A stretch of 64,000 nt of DNA from Psychrobacter namhaensis (lineage in GTDB: Bacteria > Pseudomonadota > Gammaproteobacteria > Pseudomonadales > Moraxellaceae), in contig NZ_JABASS010000006.1 of the NCBI RefSeq assembly GCF_016107545.1, positions 98,129 to 162,128 on the forward strand, given 5' to 3'. Numbering within the stretch: position 1 is the first letter of the stretch; every line of letters starts with the position of its first letter. Made by a program: the position numbers and the translations under genes. Below, piece by piece: positions 1 through 9,131 of the stretch. Below the pieces are notes generated by a model, which was not told the DNA's origin, did not search any database, and saw only the letters and a program-made list of their open reading frames with translations.

Positions 1-1407
1 GCCCATGCCGCTAAAGAAACACTGGTGCTGATGCAAAAAATGTTTCAAATGCGCCAATGTACCAATACTTTTTTTAAACAACGCAAGCGCCCTTGTCTTG
101 AGTACCAGATTAAGCGTTGCCGTGCGCCTTGCGTGGGTTTGGTGTCGCCAGAAGAATATAGCGAAGATGTTAACAACACGATTCGCTTTTTAAAGGGCGA
201 TTCTAGCGACATTCATAGTGCCCTGATTGAAAAAATGGAGAGTGCTGCTGAAGCGTTGGATTTTGAAAAGGCCGTATTTTATCGCGATCAGCTGTCGATG
301 CTGCGCGAAGTACAAGCGCGGCAAGCCGTTTATACGGTAGAAGGTGAGGCCGATGTGATTTCTATTGCCAGTCAGGCAGGTATGACTTGTGTCAACGTAC
401 TTACCGTGCGCGGTGGCCGTGTGTTGGGTGGTAAGAACTATTTTCCTGATGTCGATAGTAGTGAGCCGCTTGCAGATAACTTGTCGGCCTTTATTACGTC
501 GTTCTATTTTCAGGTGACCGATGATTTACCAGCAGAGATTATTTTAAGCCATGAGTTGCCGGATCAAAATGCCGTTAGTGAGGCACTGGCAACGCATTTT
601 GGTAGCAAAGTCGTTATTAAGAATAAAGTACGCGAGCACCGTTCAGAATGGCTAGACTTAGCAAAACTGAATACAAATAATGCGCTAAAAACCAAGCTGG
701 GTGATTATTTAGAGCTGCATGCACGCTTTGGCGCTTTAAAAGACGTGCTAGCCGATGTCACAGATCGAACCATTGATCGGATTGAGTGTTTTGATATTTC
801 CCATACCATGGGCGAGGCGACCATTGGCAGCTGCGTGGTCTTTGATCAAGGTGGCTCGCGTCGTCGTGATTACCGTCAGTATGCGATTCATGATATTCAA
901 GGCGGTGATGATTATGCGGCAATGAAGCAAGTGTTGACGCGTCGCTATAAGAAACAGCCACTGCCAGATTTGTTGCTCATCGATGGTGGTAAAGGACAAC
1001 TTGGCATAGCAAAAGACGTGCTGACAGAATTGGGTATTCTTGGTGATACCTTGCTCATTAGTGTGGCAAAAGGCGAGGGGCGCAAGGCTGGACTTGAAGT
1101 ACTACACTTTATCGACCATGAGCCGCTTGATTTGCCAATGGATAGCAAAGCGCTGCATTTATTGATGCATATTCGTGATGAGGCGCACCGTTTTGCGATC
1201 ACAGCGCATCGTAAGAAGCGTGATAAGCGCCGTTCCTCGTCCGTGCTTGAGGTGATACCAGGACTCGGTGAAAAGCGCCGCCGTGACTTACTCAATCACT
1301 TTGGCGGTATGCAGCAGCTGCTTGGGGCCTCTCAGCAAGAATTGGCAGGTGTGCAAGGCATTGGTCCGGTGCTGGCGAAGACGGTTTATAAAGTACTGCA
1401 TGAGTAG
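1..1407 (+). CDS. uvrC: UvrABC system protein C, 5'-truncated by window edge
   Basis: Excinuclease ABC subunit C makes the two incisions flanking bulky DNA lesions in nucleotide excision repair with UvrA and UvrB. The reading frame is open from base 1, so the N-terminal GIY-YIG nuclease domain lies outside the window. The visible 468 residues start with four cysteines at visible positions 20, 32, 40 and 44. Their 12/8/4 spacing matches the Fe-S cysteines known in E. coli UvrC. A UVR motif ([15 protein letters not shown]) follows, then the endonuclease-V-like C-terminal domain ([16 protein letters not shown]) and a C-terminal double helix-hairpin-helix ([25 protein letters not shown]). The identity is secure; only the start is missing. 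Confidence 0.97.
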   Translation, partial: AHAAKETLVLMQKMFQMRQCTNTFFKQRKRPCLEYQIKRCRAPCVGLVSPEEYSEDVNNTIRFLKGDSSDIHSALIEKMESAAEALDFEKAVFYRDQLSMLREVQARQAVYTVEGEADVISIASQAGMTCVNVLTVRGGRVLGGKNYFPDVDSSEPLADNLSAFITSFYFQVTDDLPAEIILSHELPDQNAVSEALATHFGSKVVIKNKVREHRSEWLDLAKLNTNNALKTKLGDYLELHARFGALKDVLADVTDRTIDRIECFDISHTMGEATIGSCVVFDQGGSRRRDYRQYAIHDIQGGDDYAAMKQVLTRRYKKQPLPDLLLIDGGKGQLGIAKDVLTELGILGDTLLISVAKGEGRKAGLEVLHFIDHEPLDLPMDSKALHLLMHIRDEAHRFAITAHRKKRDKRRSSSVLEVIPGLGEKRRRDLLNHFGGMQQLLGASQQELAGVQGIGPVLAKTVYKVLHE

Positions 1408-1488
1408 CCTGACCAAATATTATACTAAGTAGCTATGACCTGAACTTGGTTTTGGCCGTGTCTTAATATGATGCGTTGGCCACACTAT

Positions 1489-1534
1489 AATGGGGACATC
1501 ATAGACAGTTTTACCCAACCATGATATCCCCATT
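1489..1534 (+). terminator. Hairpin with U-rich tail after uvrC
   Basis: Arms 1489-1502 and 1521-1534 are 14 bases each and pair with one mismatch around an 18-base loop. They are followed on the plus strand by TTTTATTTTT. The position, 80 bases after the uvrC stop, fits an intrinsic terminator. The loop is longer than usual, so an unrelated palindrome is possible. Confidence 0.55.
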
Positions 1535-1561
1535 ATTTTATTTTTAACAAGCGAGTCGCTA

Positions 1562-2134
1562 TTATTTATTGGCTTTTCTTTGGTAAGTCACAAATCTAAA
1601 CGCTAACTCGCTTTTTTCATCGCGCATTTGCTCAGATTCTGCTGCGACCACAAAGTCATCGGGCAATTCTGGATAAAAAGCCTCCCCATCAGAAATGTCA
1701 GTGTCTACGTGGGTCAATTCGATACGATCCGTGTACATCATGGCGTCATTAAATACGCGCTCACCACCAATCACCCAAATCGTGTCAAGATGCGCGCCGT
1801 GGGCGAGACTAGCGGCTTGCGTTAACGCATCGTCTAAATTGTGTACGACATAGGCGTTATCGTTGCCGACTAGGCCTGCTTTTTCAGCGTAATCCAACTG
1901 GCTACTGATAATAAAGCTCACGCGCTTTGGTAACGGTTTGCTGCCCATCGACTCAAATGTCTTGCGGCCCATAATGACGATACCTTGCGTCGCGCCCTCA
2001 TTTTCTTTGGTGGACAGCTTTTTGAAATGCTGCAAGTCTGTTGAGATATGCCACGGCAGCTTATTATCCTTGCCGATACAGCGATTACTACTAATAGCAG
2101 CGATTTGGGCGACTTCAGTGCGGGCATAACTCAT
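1562..2134 (-). CDS. folA: Dihydrofolate reductase
   Basis: Reduces dihydrofolate to tetrahydrofolate with NADPH, recycling the dihydrofolate made by the thymidylate synthase encoded just upstream. The N-terminus shows the family signature CIGKDNKLPWHISTDL, with the conserved Trp and the catalytic acidic residue (Asp of STDL). The cofactor-binding MGRKTFESMG and the WVIGGERVF motif follow. At 190 residues it is about 30 longer than the E. coli enzyme, with inserts in the second half. It starts 46 bases after the thyA stop, so lgt-thyA-folA probably form one unit. Confidence 0.96.
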   Translation of the reverse strand: MSYARTEVAQIAAISSNRCIGKDNKLPWHISTDLQHFKKLSTKENEGATQGIVIMGRKTFESMGSKPLPKRVSFIISSQLDYAEKAGLVGNDNAYVVHNLDDALTQAASLAHGAHLDTIWVIGGERVFNDAMMYTDRIELTHVDTDISDGEAFYPELPDDFVVAAESEQMRDEKSELAFRFVTYQRKANK

Positions 2135-2180
2135 AATATATCCTTGTTATTCTCATTAAAAATGAAGTAAAAACAGCTGC

Positions 2181-3050
2181 TTATACCGCCACTTTTGCTT
2201 TAATAGCAGGATGTGACTCATAGCCATCCACGCTAATATCTTCATAGGTAAAAGCAAAAATATTATCAACATCCGCGTTGAGCGTCAATGTTGGCAGCTG
2301 ATAAAGCGAGCGTGTCAGCTGTCGTTCGACTTGCTCGCGGTGGTTTTGATAAATATGACAGTCGCCGCCCGTCCAGATAAACTCGCCAACGTCGAGTCCA
2401 CAAACCTGCGCAACCATGTGGGTCAATAGCGCGTAGCTTGCGATATTGAACGGCACACCTAGGAATAAATCTGCTGAACGCTGATAGAGCTGGCACGACA
2501 GTTTATTGTCCGCGACAAAGAATTGAAACAGCGTATGACAAGGCGGCAAGGCGACTTGTTCTGCCTCACCCGGATTCCAACCTGACACAATTAAGCGTCG
2601 TGAATTGGGGTTGTGCTTTATTTGCTCAATAACTTGCGCTATTTGATCGACGCCATCGCTGTCGTAGCTGCCATCTTCACGCTTACTTGCGCCATAATTA
2701 CGCCATTGATGACCATACACTGGGCCTAAATCGCCAGCAGGACGGTTGAAGCGGGCGGTTTGTTCTGCCGTTGCCCACTCATTCCAAATACGCACGCCGT
2801 TTTCTTGTAAGTAGTTGACGTGGGTGCTCCCGCTTAAGAACCATAGTAGCTCATAGACGATGGATTTAAAGTGTACTTTTTTGGTCGTTAACAGAGGAAA
2901 GCCTGTCGTTAAGTCAAAACGTAACTGCGCGCCAAAGTGGCTTAACGTACCCGTACCAGTACGATCGCCTTTTTCCGTACCATTAGCGAGGACGTGGCGC
3001 AGCAAATCAAGATACGCTTGCTCGTTATTACTTTGGTTGCCATTGATCAT
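2181..3050 (-). CDS. thyA: Thymidylate synthase
   Basis: Methylates dUMP to dTMP using methylenetetrahydrofolate, producing dihydrofolate for FolA. The catalytic cysteine sits in [10 protein letters not shown] and is followed by the signature [21 protein letters not shown]. The N-terminal arginine loop ([10 protein letters not shown]) and the C-terminal [22 protein letters not shown] end typical of the family are present. At 289 residues it is slightly longer than the 264-residue E. coli enzyme because of an insert near residues 85-130. It sits between folA and lgt; lgt-thyA linkage is common in proteobacteria. Confidence 0.97.
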   Translation of the reverse strand: MINGNQSNNEQAYLDLLRHVLANGTEKGDRTGTGTLSHFGAQLRFDLTTGFPLLTTKKVHFKSIVYELLWFLSGSTHVNYLQENGVRIWNEWATAEQTARFNRPAGDLGPVYGHQWRNYGASKREDGSYDSDGVDQIAQVIEQIKHNPNSRRLIVSGWNPGEAEQVALPPCHTLFQFFVADNKLSCQLYQRSADLFLGVPFNIASYALLTHMVAQVCGLDVGEFIWTGGDCHIYQNHREQVERQLTRSLYQLPTLTLNADVDNIFAFTYEDISVDGYESHPAIKAKVAV

Positions 3051-3208
3051 AAAAAATGCTCTTTAATTACTGCCGACAGCGCCTACTACTGGGCGAATTA
3101 TCGTTATAAACACTGTCATTGTTAAAAGTATTGCTAGGGTAGGTGTTTGTCACCATTTGCCCTATTATTCATATTCAAGTTATCACTGTCGGTATTGAAG
3201 CAACCGTC

Positions 3209-4093
3209 TTAATAAGCAGCTTGCTTGCCCCAATCATAGATACCGCGTTTGTAAGCGTAACCGACCAAGAACAGACCAATAATAATCATCGGGGCGCTCA
3301 AAATTTGTCCTTTGGTCATCCAACCTAACAAAATGAATCCTTGGTCGACATCCGGCTGACGGAAGAACTCGATGATAAAGCGGCTAAAACCGTAACCCAA
3401 CATGAAAACACCAGTGACTGCCATACGAGGACGAGGTTTTGAGGAATACCACCACAAAAAGAGAAACAGTAGCAGCCCTTCGGCAAAGGCTTCATACAAC
3501 TGTGACGGGTGGCGCGGCAGTAGATACTGTCCATTGACCTCAATCATAATATCTTGCAGCTCAGGATTGGCCTGTAGTAGCTGCATATCAAAGCCCGCCG
3601 CCTGAGGAAAGTAAGTGAGCCAATTATAACCGCCATCAGAGACGCGGCCCCACAACTCACCATTGATATAGTTACCAATACGGCCAAACAACAGACCAGT
3701 CGGTACGCACGGGACGATAAAATCAAGCACCTGAAAGGGTGTTTTTTTATACTTGCGGGCGAAATACAGCATACCAAGCATGACACCGATGAGGCCACCA
3801 TGAAATGACATACCGCCTTCCCAGACTTTGAATAGATAAGCGGGATTTTCTAGCAGCTCGCTGAATTGATAAAACAACACATAGCCGACCCGGCCCCCTA
3901 AAATGACACCCAGTGCCCCAAAAAACACCAAGTCCGAGACCATGTCTGTAGACCAGTTGTCGCGTTTGGTGCTGCGATACCATGCCAAACCATAAGCGGC
4001 AGCAAATGCCAGTAAATACATCAGTCCATACCAATGGACTTCGACGGGTCCAAGTGCTAAGGCGACAGGATCGTACTGAGGATGAATCATCAT
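3209..4093 (-). CDS. lgt: Prolipoprotein diacylglyceryl transferase
   Basis: Inner-membrane enzyme that transfers diacylglycerol from phosphatidylglycerol to the lipobox cysteine of prelipoproteins, the first step of lipoprotein maturation. The sequence has about seven hydrophobic segments. It carries the Lgt signature LFGRIGNYINGELWGR near residues 138-153, including the essential Arg and Asn, and an early WYGLMYLLAF segment. Length (294) is normal. It precedes thyA in the same direction. Lnt, the last enzyme of the pathway, is encoded at 46849, and substrates (UrtA and small lipoproteins) also occur in this window. Confidence 0.96.
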   Translation of the reverse strand: MMIHPQYDPVALALGPVEVHWYGLMYLLAFAAAYGLAWYRSTKRDNWSTDMVSDLVFFGALGVILGGRVGYVLFYQFSELLENPAYLFKVWEGGMSFHGGLIGVMLGMLYFARKYKKTPFQVLDFIVPCVPTGLLFGRIGNYINGELWGRVSDGGYNWLTYFPQAAGFDMQLLQANPELQDIMIEVNGQYLLPRHPSQLYEAFAEGLLLFLFLWWYSSKPRPRMAVTGVFMLGYGFSRFIIEFFRQPDVDQGFILLGWMTKGQILSAPMIIIGLFLVGYAYKRGIYDWGKQAAY

Positions 4094-4323
4094 AAGGGCA
4101 TCATAATATTGATAATAAAGTGCTGACTATAATAGCAAATTTCATCCGCGGGGCATACACAATTGCGAGGCGGCAGTCACTGGAGGTGGGTAAGATGAGG
4201 CATCACTTCTAACCGTACTTTATTTGCTTTATGGGGGAGTGACGCTAGATGATAGCCTAGGGCAAACATGCCGTCTTTAACGCTATCGGGCTGTCATTAT
4301 CACGTGAGCGTGACCGAGTGGGG

Positions 4324-5022
4324 TTAAATGGCGACCAATTCTTGCACGTTGTTTGCTAGCATGCTGTCGCCTGTCCCCTGCGACACTACTTGCCCGCGTG
4401 ACAGTACGGTGTAGTTGTCAGCAAGCTCCTCGGCAAACTCGTAGAACTGCTCGACCAGTACAATGGCCATGTCGCCTTGATTGGCCAAATCGCGCAGGAC
4501 GCGGCCAATATCTTTGATAATAGATGGTTGAATACCTTCAGTCGGCTCATCTAAAATCAATACGGTTGGCTCAGAGGCTAGCGCACGAGCGATAGCCAGT
4601 TGCTGCTGCTGACCCCCTGATAAATCTCCACCGCGACGATGTTTCATCTCGTCGAGTACGGGAAAAATGTCATACAAATGCGTCGGCACTTGCCGCGCTT
4701 TGCTACGTGAAAACTTGGCCATACCAATCAAAATGTTTTCCTCGACCGTCAATGTCGAAAAGATATCGCGCCCTTGCGGCACGTACGCTAGGCCTTCCCG
4801 TACGCGCTGCTCAGATGATAATTTGCTAATGTCTTTATCATTGAGAAAAATTTGTCCTGACTTGATTGGCAATATGCCCATCAGACATTTAAGCAGCGTG
4901 GTTTTGCCTACGCCATTGCGACCAAGTACCACACTACATTCGCCCACGGGCGCGGTAAACGAGACATCGCGTAAAATATGACTACCGCCGTAGTATTGGT
5001 TGATGGCATTAACTTGTAACAT
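4324..5022 (-). CDS. urtE: Urea ABC transporter ATP-binding subunit UrtE
   Basis: Second ATPase of the UrtABCDE urea uptake system, a branched-chain-amino-acid-type (LivF-like) subunit. Visible motifs are Walker A GRNGVGKTT near residues 35-43, the ABC signature LSGGQQQQLAIARAL, Walker B VLILDEPTEGI and the switch histidine region replaced by VEQF, as is usual for LivF/UrtE proteins. Length of 232 is typical. It is the last gene of the operon, 32 bases after urtD. No clear terminator is seen in the 230 bases before lgt. Confidence 0.93.
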   Translation of the reverse strand: MLQVNAINQYYGGSHILRDVSFTAPVGECSVVLGRNGVGKTTLLKCLMGILPIKSGQIFLNDKDISKLSSEQRVREGLAYVPQGRDIFSTLTVEENILIGMAKFSRSKARQVPTHLYDIFPVLDEMKHRRGGDLSGGQQQQLAIARALASEPTVLILDEPTEGIQPSIIKDIGRVLRDLANQGDMAIVLVEQFYEFAEELADNYTVLSRGQVVSQGTGDSMLANNVQELVAI

Positions 5023-5054
5023 AATTGTCTCCTAACCTCGAATTGTATAACGGC

Positions 5055-5987
5055 TTATCGACCCAAGTAGGACTCAATCACCGCTTCGTTGGCTTGTACC
5101 TCAGCTAACGTACCTTCGGCCAAAATAGCCCCTTGCGCCAATACCGTTACTTTTTCGCTAATAGCATCGATAAAGGTCATGTCATGCTCGACCACTACTA
5201 AAGTATGGTTCTTTTTGAGACGCAGGCACAGCTCAGCGGTGTGCTCGGTTTCGGCATCGGTCATGCCAGCCACAGGCTCATCAAGCAAAATAAGCTTGGG
5301 ACTTTGCATAAGGAGCATGCCAATCTCAAGCCACTGCTTTTGCCCGTGTGAGAGCAGGCCAGCAGGTTTGTTGATACTGTCTGTTAAGCGGATTTGCTGC
5401 AAGGTAGCATCAAGGGTATTGCGAGTGTCGGCATCAAGTTTATTAAACAAGCTTTTGACGACGCGCTTGTCTTTGGGTGCGGCAAGCAACAAATTGTCCA
5501 TCACCGTAAAATTTTCGAACACGGTCGGTTTTTGAAATTTACGGCCAATACCAGCCTCGGCGATCTCTTCGGTTGATAAGCTGGCAAGGTTGTGGGTTTG
5601 ACCAAAAAATACGCTGCCCTTAGTGGGACCGGTTTTACCAGTAATGACGTCCATCAGCGTGGTTTTGCCCGCGCCATTGGGGCCGATGATGCAGCGCAGC
5701 TCACACTCTTCAATGTAGAGCGACAAATTATTGAGTGCCCGAAACGAATCAAACCAAACACTCACCTCTTCTAAGTACAGAGCAATGCCATGGCTAAAAT
5801 CCACCTCTGCTGATTTTGGGTGACTGAGGCCATCACCGCCATGCGTACGTCCATATTCATTGGTTGGATTAGATGGCTTGCCGTTATTACTAATATTGCC
5901 ATTAGCGCTAAGGGTATTATTTAATGACTCACTTTCGGGCGTGACACGAGTAGGCGGCTTGGACGATAGTGATTTTTGATTTAGCAT
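5055..5987 (-). CDS. urtD: Urea ABC transporter ATP-binding subunit UrtD, with N-terminal extension
   Basis: LivG-like ATPase of the urea transporter. The ABC core begins near residue 70 with Walker A GPNGAGKTT near 101-109. It continues with the signature LSHGQKQWLEIGM, which is characteristic of UrtD, Walker B LILLDEPVAGM and the H-loop VVEHDM. The first roughly 65 residues are a polar Asn/Ser/Pro-rich extension not seen in typical UrtD proteins of about 250 residues. The start ATG overlaps the urtC stop by one base (TAATG), so translation is probably coupled and the long form is likely the one translated. Confidence 0.92.
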   Translation of the reverse strand: MLNQKSLSSKPPTRVTPESESLNNTLSANGNISNNGKPSNPTNEYGRTHGGDGLSHPKSAEVDFSHGIALYLEEVSVWFDSFRALNNLSLYIEECELRCIIGPNGAGKTTLMDVITGKTGPTKGSVFFGQTHNLASLSTEEIAEAGIGRKFQKPTVFENFTVMDNLLLAAPKDKRVVKSLFNKLDADTRNTLDATLQQIRLTDSINKPAGLLSHGQKQWLEIGMLLMQSPKLILLDEPVAGMTDAETEHTAELCLRLKKNHTLVVVEHDMTFIDAISEKVTVLAQGAILAEGTLAEVQANEAVIESYLGR

Positions 5988-7057
5988 TATTGCTTCTCCT
6001 TTTTAAAGCGGTCAAACAAGCCCATAATACCGTTGGGTAAGAACAGGGTGACCACCACGAACAGCCCGCCTAGTATCAATAGCCAAAACTCAGGATAGGC
6101 GACCGTAAAGTAGGTTTTAACCGAATTGACCACACCGGTGCCTAAGATGGCACCAATCAGTTTGCCTCTACCGCCCGTTGCCACCCAGACCGCCATTTCA
6201 ATGGAGTTCACAGGGTTCATCTCGCTCGGATTGATGATCCCCACTTGTGGCACATAGAGCGCGCCTGCAATACCTGCAATGACGGCGGATAATACCCAAG
6301 CAGACAGCTTGTACCATAGCGTGCGATACCCCAAGTACTGTAAGCGGTTTTCGCTATCACGAATGGCGCCAAGCACACGGCCATAAGGCTGATTCATCAA
6401 ATAGCGTAGGCCCATGTAGGACAGCAAAAGCGCGACGGCAGTAACAAAGCACAGCAAGGCGCGGGTTGAAGCGGCAGTAATGTCATAGCCAAGTAGCGTG
6501 GTAAAGCCCGTAAAGCCATTGTTGCCGCCAAAGCCCGTTTCGTTACGGAAGAATAATAAGGCTGCGGCGTACACCATCGCTTGGGTGATGATCGAAAAAT
6601 ACACGCCTTTGATTTTGGAGCGAAAGGCAAAGAAGCCAAAAATAAAAGCGATCAGACCAGGTACCAGTACCACCAGCGCCATGGCCCACCAAAAGTTTTG
6701 GGTGCCCGCCCAGTACCACGGCATTTCAGTCCAGCTTAAAAAGCGCATAAAATCGGGCAAGGCGTCGCCCGCTGTTTCGCGTGTTAAGTACATGCCAAAC
6801 GCATAACCACCCAAGGCAAAGTACAAACCGTGGCCCAAACTCAAAATACCGGCGTAGCCCCATACGAGATCTAACGCTAAGGCCACCATGGCCAGTGCCA
6901 TGATTTTGCCAATGAGCGTGATCCAGTAGGCGGATAGGTAAAAAGGGGAGGCCTCTGGCATCAAGTGTAGCCAAGGCAGTATCAGTAGTATGGCAAAGCA
7001 CACACCAATTAAAATGGCGCTACGCGGTGTATCAGACAGTAATTTGGTCACTATCAT
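5987..7057 (-). CDS. urtC: Urea ABC transporter permease UrtC
   Basis: LivM-like inner-membrane permease of the urea transporter, with about nine to ten hydrophobic segments. It carries the typical family stretches GYAGILSLGHGLYFALGGYA and GVYFSIITQAM. The reading frame is open further upstream to 7096, but the ATG at 7057 (MIVTKLLSD) is preceded by AAGGAG at good distance and lies 10 bases after the urtB stop, so I use that start (356 residues). It is followed by urtD with a one-base overlap. UrtC pairs with UrtB to form the channel. Confidence 0.93.
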   Translation of the reverse strand: MIVTKLLSDTPRSAILIGVCFAILLILPWLHLMPEASPFYLSAYWITLIGKIMALAMVALALDLVWGYAGILSLGHGLYFALGGYAFGMYLTRETAGDALPDFMRFLSWTEMPWYWAGTQNFWWAMALVVLVPGLIAFIFGFFAFRSKIKGVYFSIITQAMVYAAALLFFRNETGFGGNNGFTGFTTLLGYDITAASTRALLCFVTAVALLLSYMGLRYLMNQPYGRVLGAIRDSENRLQYLGYRTLWYKLSAWVLSAVIAGIAGALYVPQVGIINPSEMNPVNSIEMAVWVATGGRGKLIGAILGTGVVNSVKTYFTVAYPEFWLLILGGLFVVVTLFLPNGIMGLFDRFKKEKQ

Positions 7058-7067
7058 AGCGGTCTCC

Positions 7068-8942
7068 TTATTCGACAAAGCGGCCTTTGAGTGCAAATAA
7101 ACCTTGTGGCCGCTTCTGAATAAACAGAATCACAAGAACCAACAACACAATTTTAGCCAATACAGCGCCAATACCAATCTCGAGTACTGTGCCGCTGATA
7201 CCAAGCCCTAAGGCGGCTAATACCGCGCCCCATACTTGTCCGACACCGCCCACGACCACGACCAAAAACGTGTCAATAATATAAGTTTGACCCAAATCAG
7301 GGCCCACATTGCCTACTTGAGCCAAAGCGCAGCCAGCCATGCCAGCCAGTCCAGAACCCAAACCAAATGCCATCATATCGATACGGGCGGAGCGGATACC
7401 GACAGCACGCGCCATTTGACGATTTTGAGTGACTGCTCGTATAAACAAACCAAAGCGAGTTTTGTTAAGTAAATACACCAAGAGCGCCACGATAATGATA
7501 GTAAACACGATGATGGCAATACGGTTATAAGGAAGCACAAGGCTTGATGACACTTGATAAGCGCCGCTGAGCCACGCCACGTTACTAACTTCCACGTTTT
7601 GCGCGCCAAAAATCATCCGTACCAATTGCATCAAAATTAGACTCACCCCAAAGGTGGCCAATAAAGTCTCTAGCTCACGGCCATATAACGGACGAATCAC
7701 GATACGCTCAATAATCATGCCGATGATAGCGCTGACCATAAAAGCCGCTGGAATAGCGGCAAGCAAATACCAACCAACCATATCTGGCAGGTAAGTTTGA
7801 AATAAGTTTTGCACCATATAAGTGGTGTAAGCACCAATCATAATCAGCTCACCGTGCGCCATATTAATCACGCCAAGCAGACCAAAGGTAATGGCAAGGC
7901 CAAGCGCTGCCAGCAGTAAAATACTGGCGGTACTCATACCCGTGAAGATATGACCGGTCCATGTGCTTATTTGGATACGGCGCGCCACGCTATCTCTGGC
8001 ATCGATAAGGGCCGCTTCGAGCGTGGAGTTTACATTATCATTGGCAAGGGCAGACTCGATATCTACCAATACCTGCGGGCTGTCGCTGTCAGCAAGCACA
8101 GACAGTGCCGCAATTTGCGTTGGCAGATCACCGTTTTTGAAGTCAATACGCGCTTGCAATGCGGCCAGTGCTTTTTTGACTTTAGCATTGTCCTCGGTAG
8201 CCGCTGCTGCTGTAATAATGGCGGGATCTACTTGGTCAATATTGTCAGCCAAAATCGCCACGGCTTGTAGACGCTGGGCGGGTTTGTCAGACTCTAGCTT
8301 GACCTTGGCGCGCCCAAAGATAAGCGCCGAGCGGAGCGCATTGGTCAGGGTGATTGGTGACAAATCACTTGGCCAATCTGCCGTCTCTTTTTTATCAGGA
8401 TAAGTAAACAGCTGATCATCGGCATTGAGCAAATAAGTTTGTCCACTGTTACCTTGATATAGCTCGTCATTTTCAATGAACGCTACCAAATTATCCAGGC
8501 TCTCAACCGAACCTGGCCAGTGACTTAGCATGGCTTGCCGCTGACCAAAATCACCCGCCACAAACTGCTCGATAGCGTCCCCTGAGGCCGCAGTTGAGGG
8601 CAGGCTGGTTGGTGCTGATTCTGGCGTGATGAGCGATTGCTCGTGCTGAGTTTGCAGGGTGTCACTGGGCGTATTTAGCGCAGCTGCTGTCACTGCTACC
8701 GTATTTGCTTGGGTGGCCATTTCGCTGCTGTGCGTATGCTCGGTTTGGCTCTCATGAGCGTGAGCCACCGTGACCGTACTGAGTATTAATAACCACAATA
8801 GCTGTCGTGGCAGCCACTGCATAAAAGCAGATGACAGGCTTATTTTTTCATTGATGCTGGTGTTATTAATGGAGGCGCGCTGATAGGGTGTGACGACGGG
8901 CGTGGGGTTTCCTATGGTAGCACGTAAAGTATGGCGCTGCAT
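7068..8942 (-). CDS. urtB: Urea ABC transporter permease UrtB, long form with periplasmic N-terminal domain
   Basis: LivH-like permease of the urea transporter. The C-terminal 300 residues are multi-spanning, with AAITFGL-type segments, GVINMAHGELIMIGAY and QNRQMARAVGIR typical of UrtB. The N-terminal half is soluble and probably periplasmic. It follows a hydrophobic signal-like stretch (LLWLLILSTVTVAHA), a His/Thr-rich linker and helical repeats of about 200 residues. This two-part layout is known for proteobacterial UrtB. The frame is open to 9002, but AGGGAG precedes the ATG at 8942, giving 624 residues. Confidence 0.92.
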   Translation of the reverse strand: MQRHTLRATIGNPTPVVTPYQRASINNTSINEKISLSSAFMQWLPRQLLWLLILSTVTVAHAHESQTEHTHSSEMATQANTVAVTAAALNTPSDTLQTQHEQSLITPESAPTSLPSTAASGDAIEQFVAGDFGQRQAMLSHWPGSVESLDNLVAFIENDELYQGNSGQTYLLNADDQLFTYPDKKETADWPSDLSPITLTNALRSALIFGRAKVKLESDKPAQRLQAVAILADNIDQVDPAIITAAAATEDNAKVKKALAALQARIDFKNGDLPTQIAALSVLADSDSPQVLVDIESALANDNVNSTLEAALIDARDSVARRIQISTWTGHIFTGMSTASILLLAALGLAITFGLLGVINMAHGELIMIGAYTTYMVQNLFQTYLPDMVGWYLLAAIPAAFMVSAIIGMIIERIVIRPLYGRELETLLATFGVSLILMQLVRMIFGAQNVEVSNVAWLSGAYQVSSSLVLPYNRIAIIVFTIIIVALLVYLLNKTRFGLFIRAVTQNRQMARAVGIRSARIDMMAFGLGSGLAGMAGCALAQVGNVGPDLGQTYIIDTFLVVVVGGVGQVWGAVLAALGLGISGTVLEIGIGAVLAKIVLLVLVILFIQKRPQGLFALKGRFVE

Positions 8943-9131
8943 GTGTGGCTCCCTGTTTTTCACAGACAACAAACCCTCAGCCTTTACTATGTGGCGTATC
9001 AAATAGTAAAGATATGGTTAAGGTTTGAAGGTCTGTAAATGGTTGAAAATAAATGTGGAGAGTCGGCAAGAGGACGGTTACTGATGTGATGTCTATCTTG
9101 CGTTTCTCGCCCATGTGCTTGTCAGCACAAT

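Noticed and set aside
8703..9002. Extra 20 codons at the UrtB N-terminus (start at 9002)
   Set aside because: AGGGAG directly precedes the ATG at 8942, and the extra residues add no signal-like feature.
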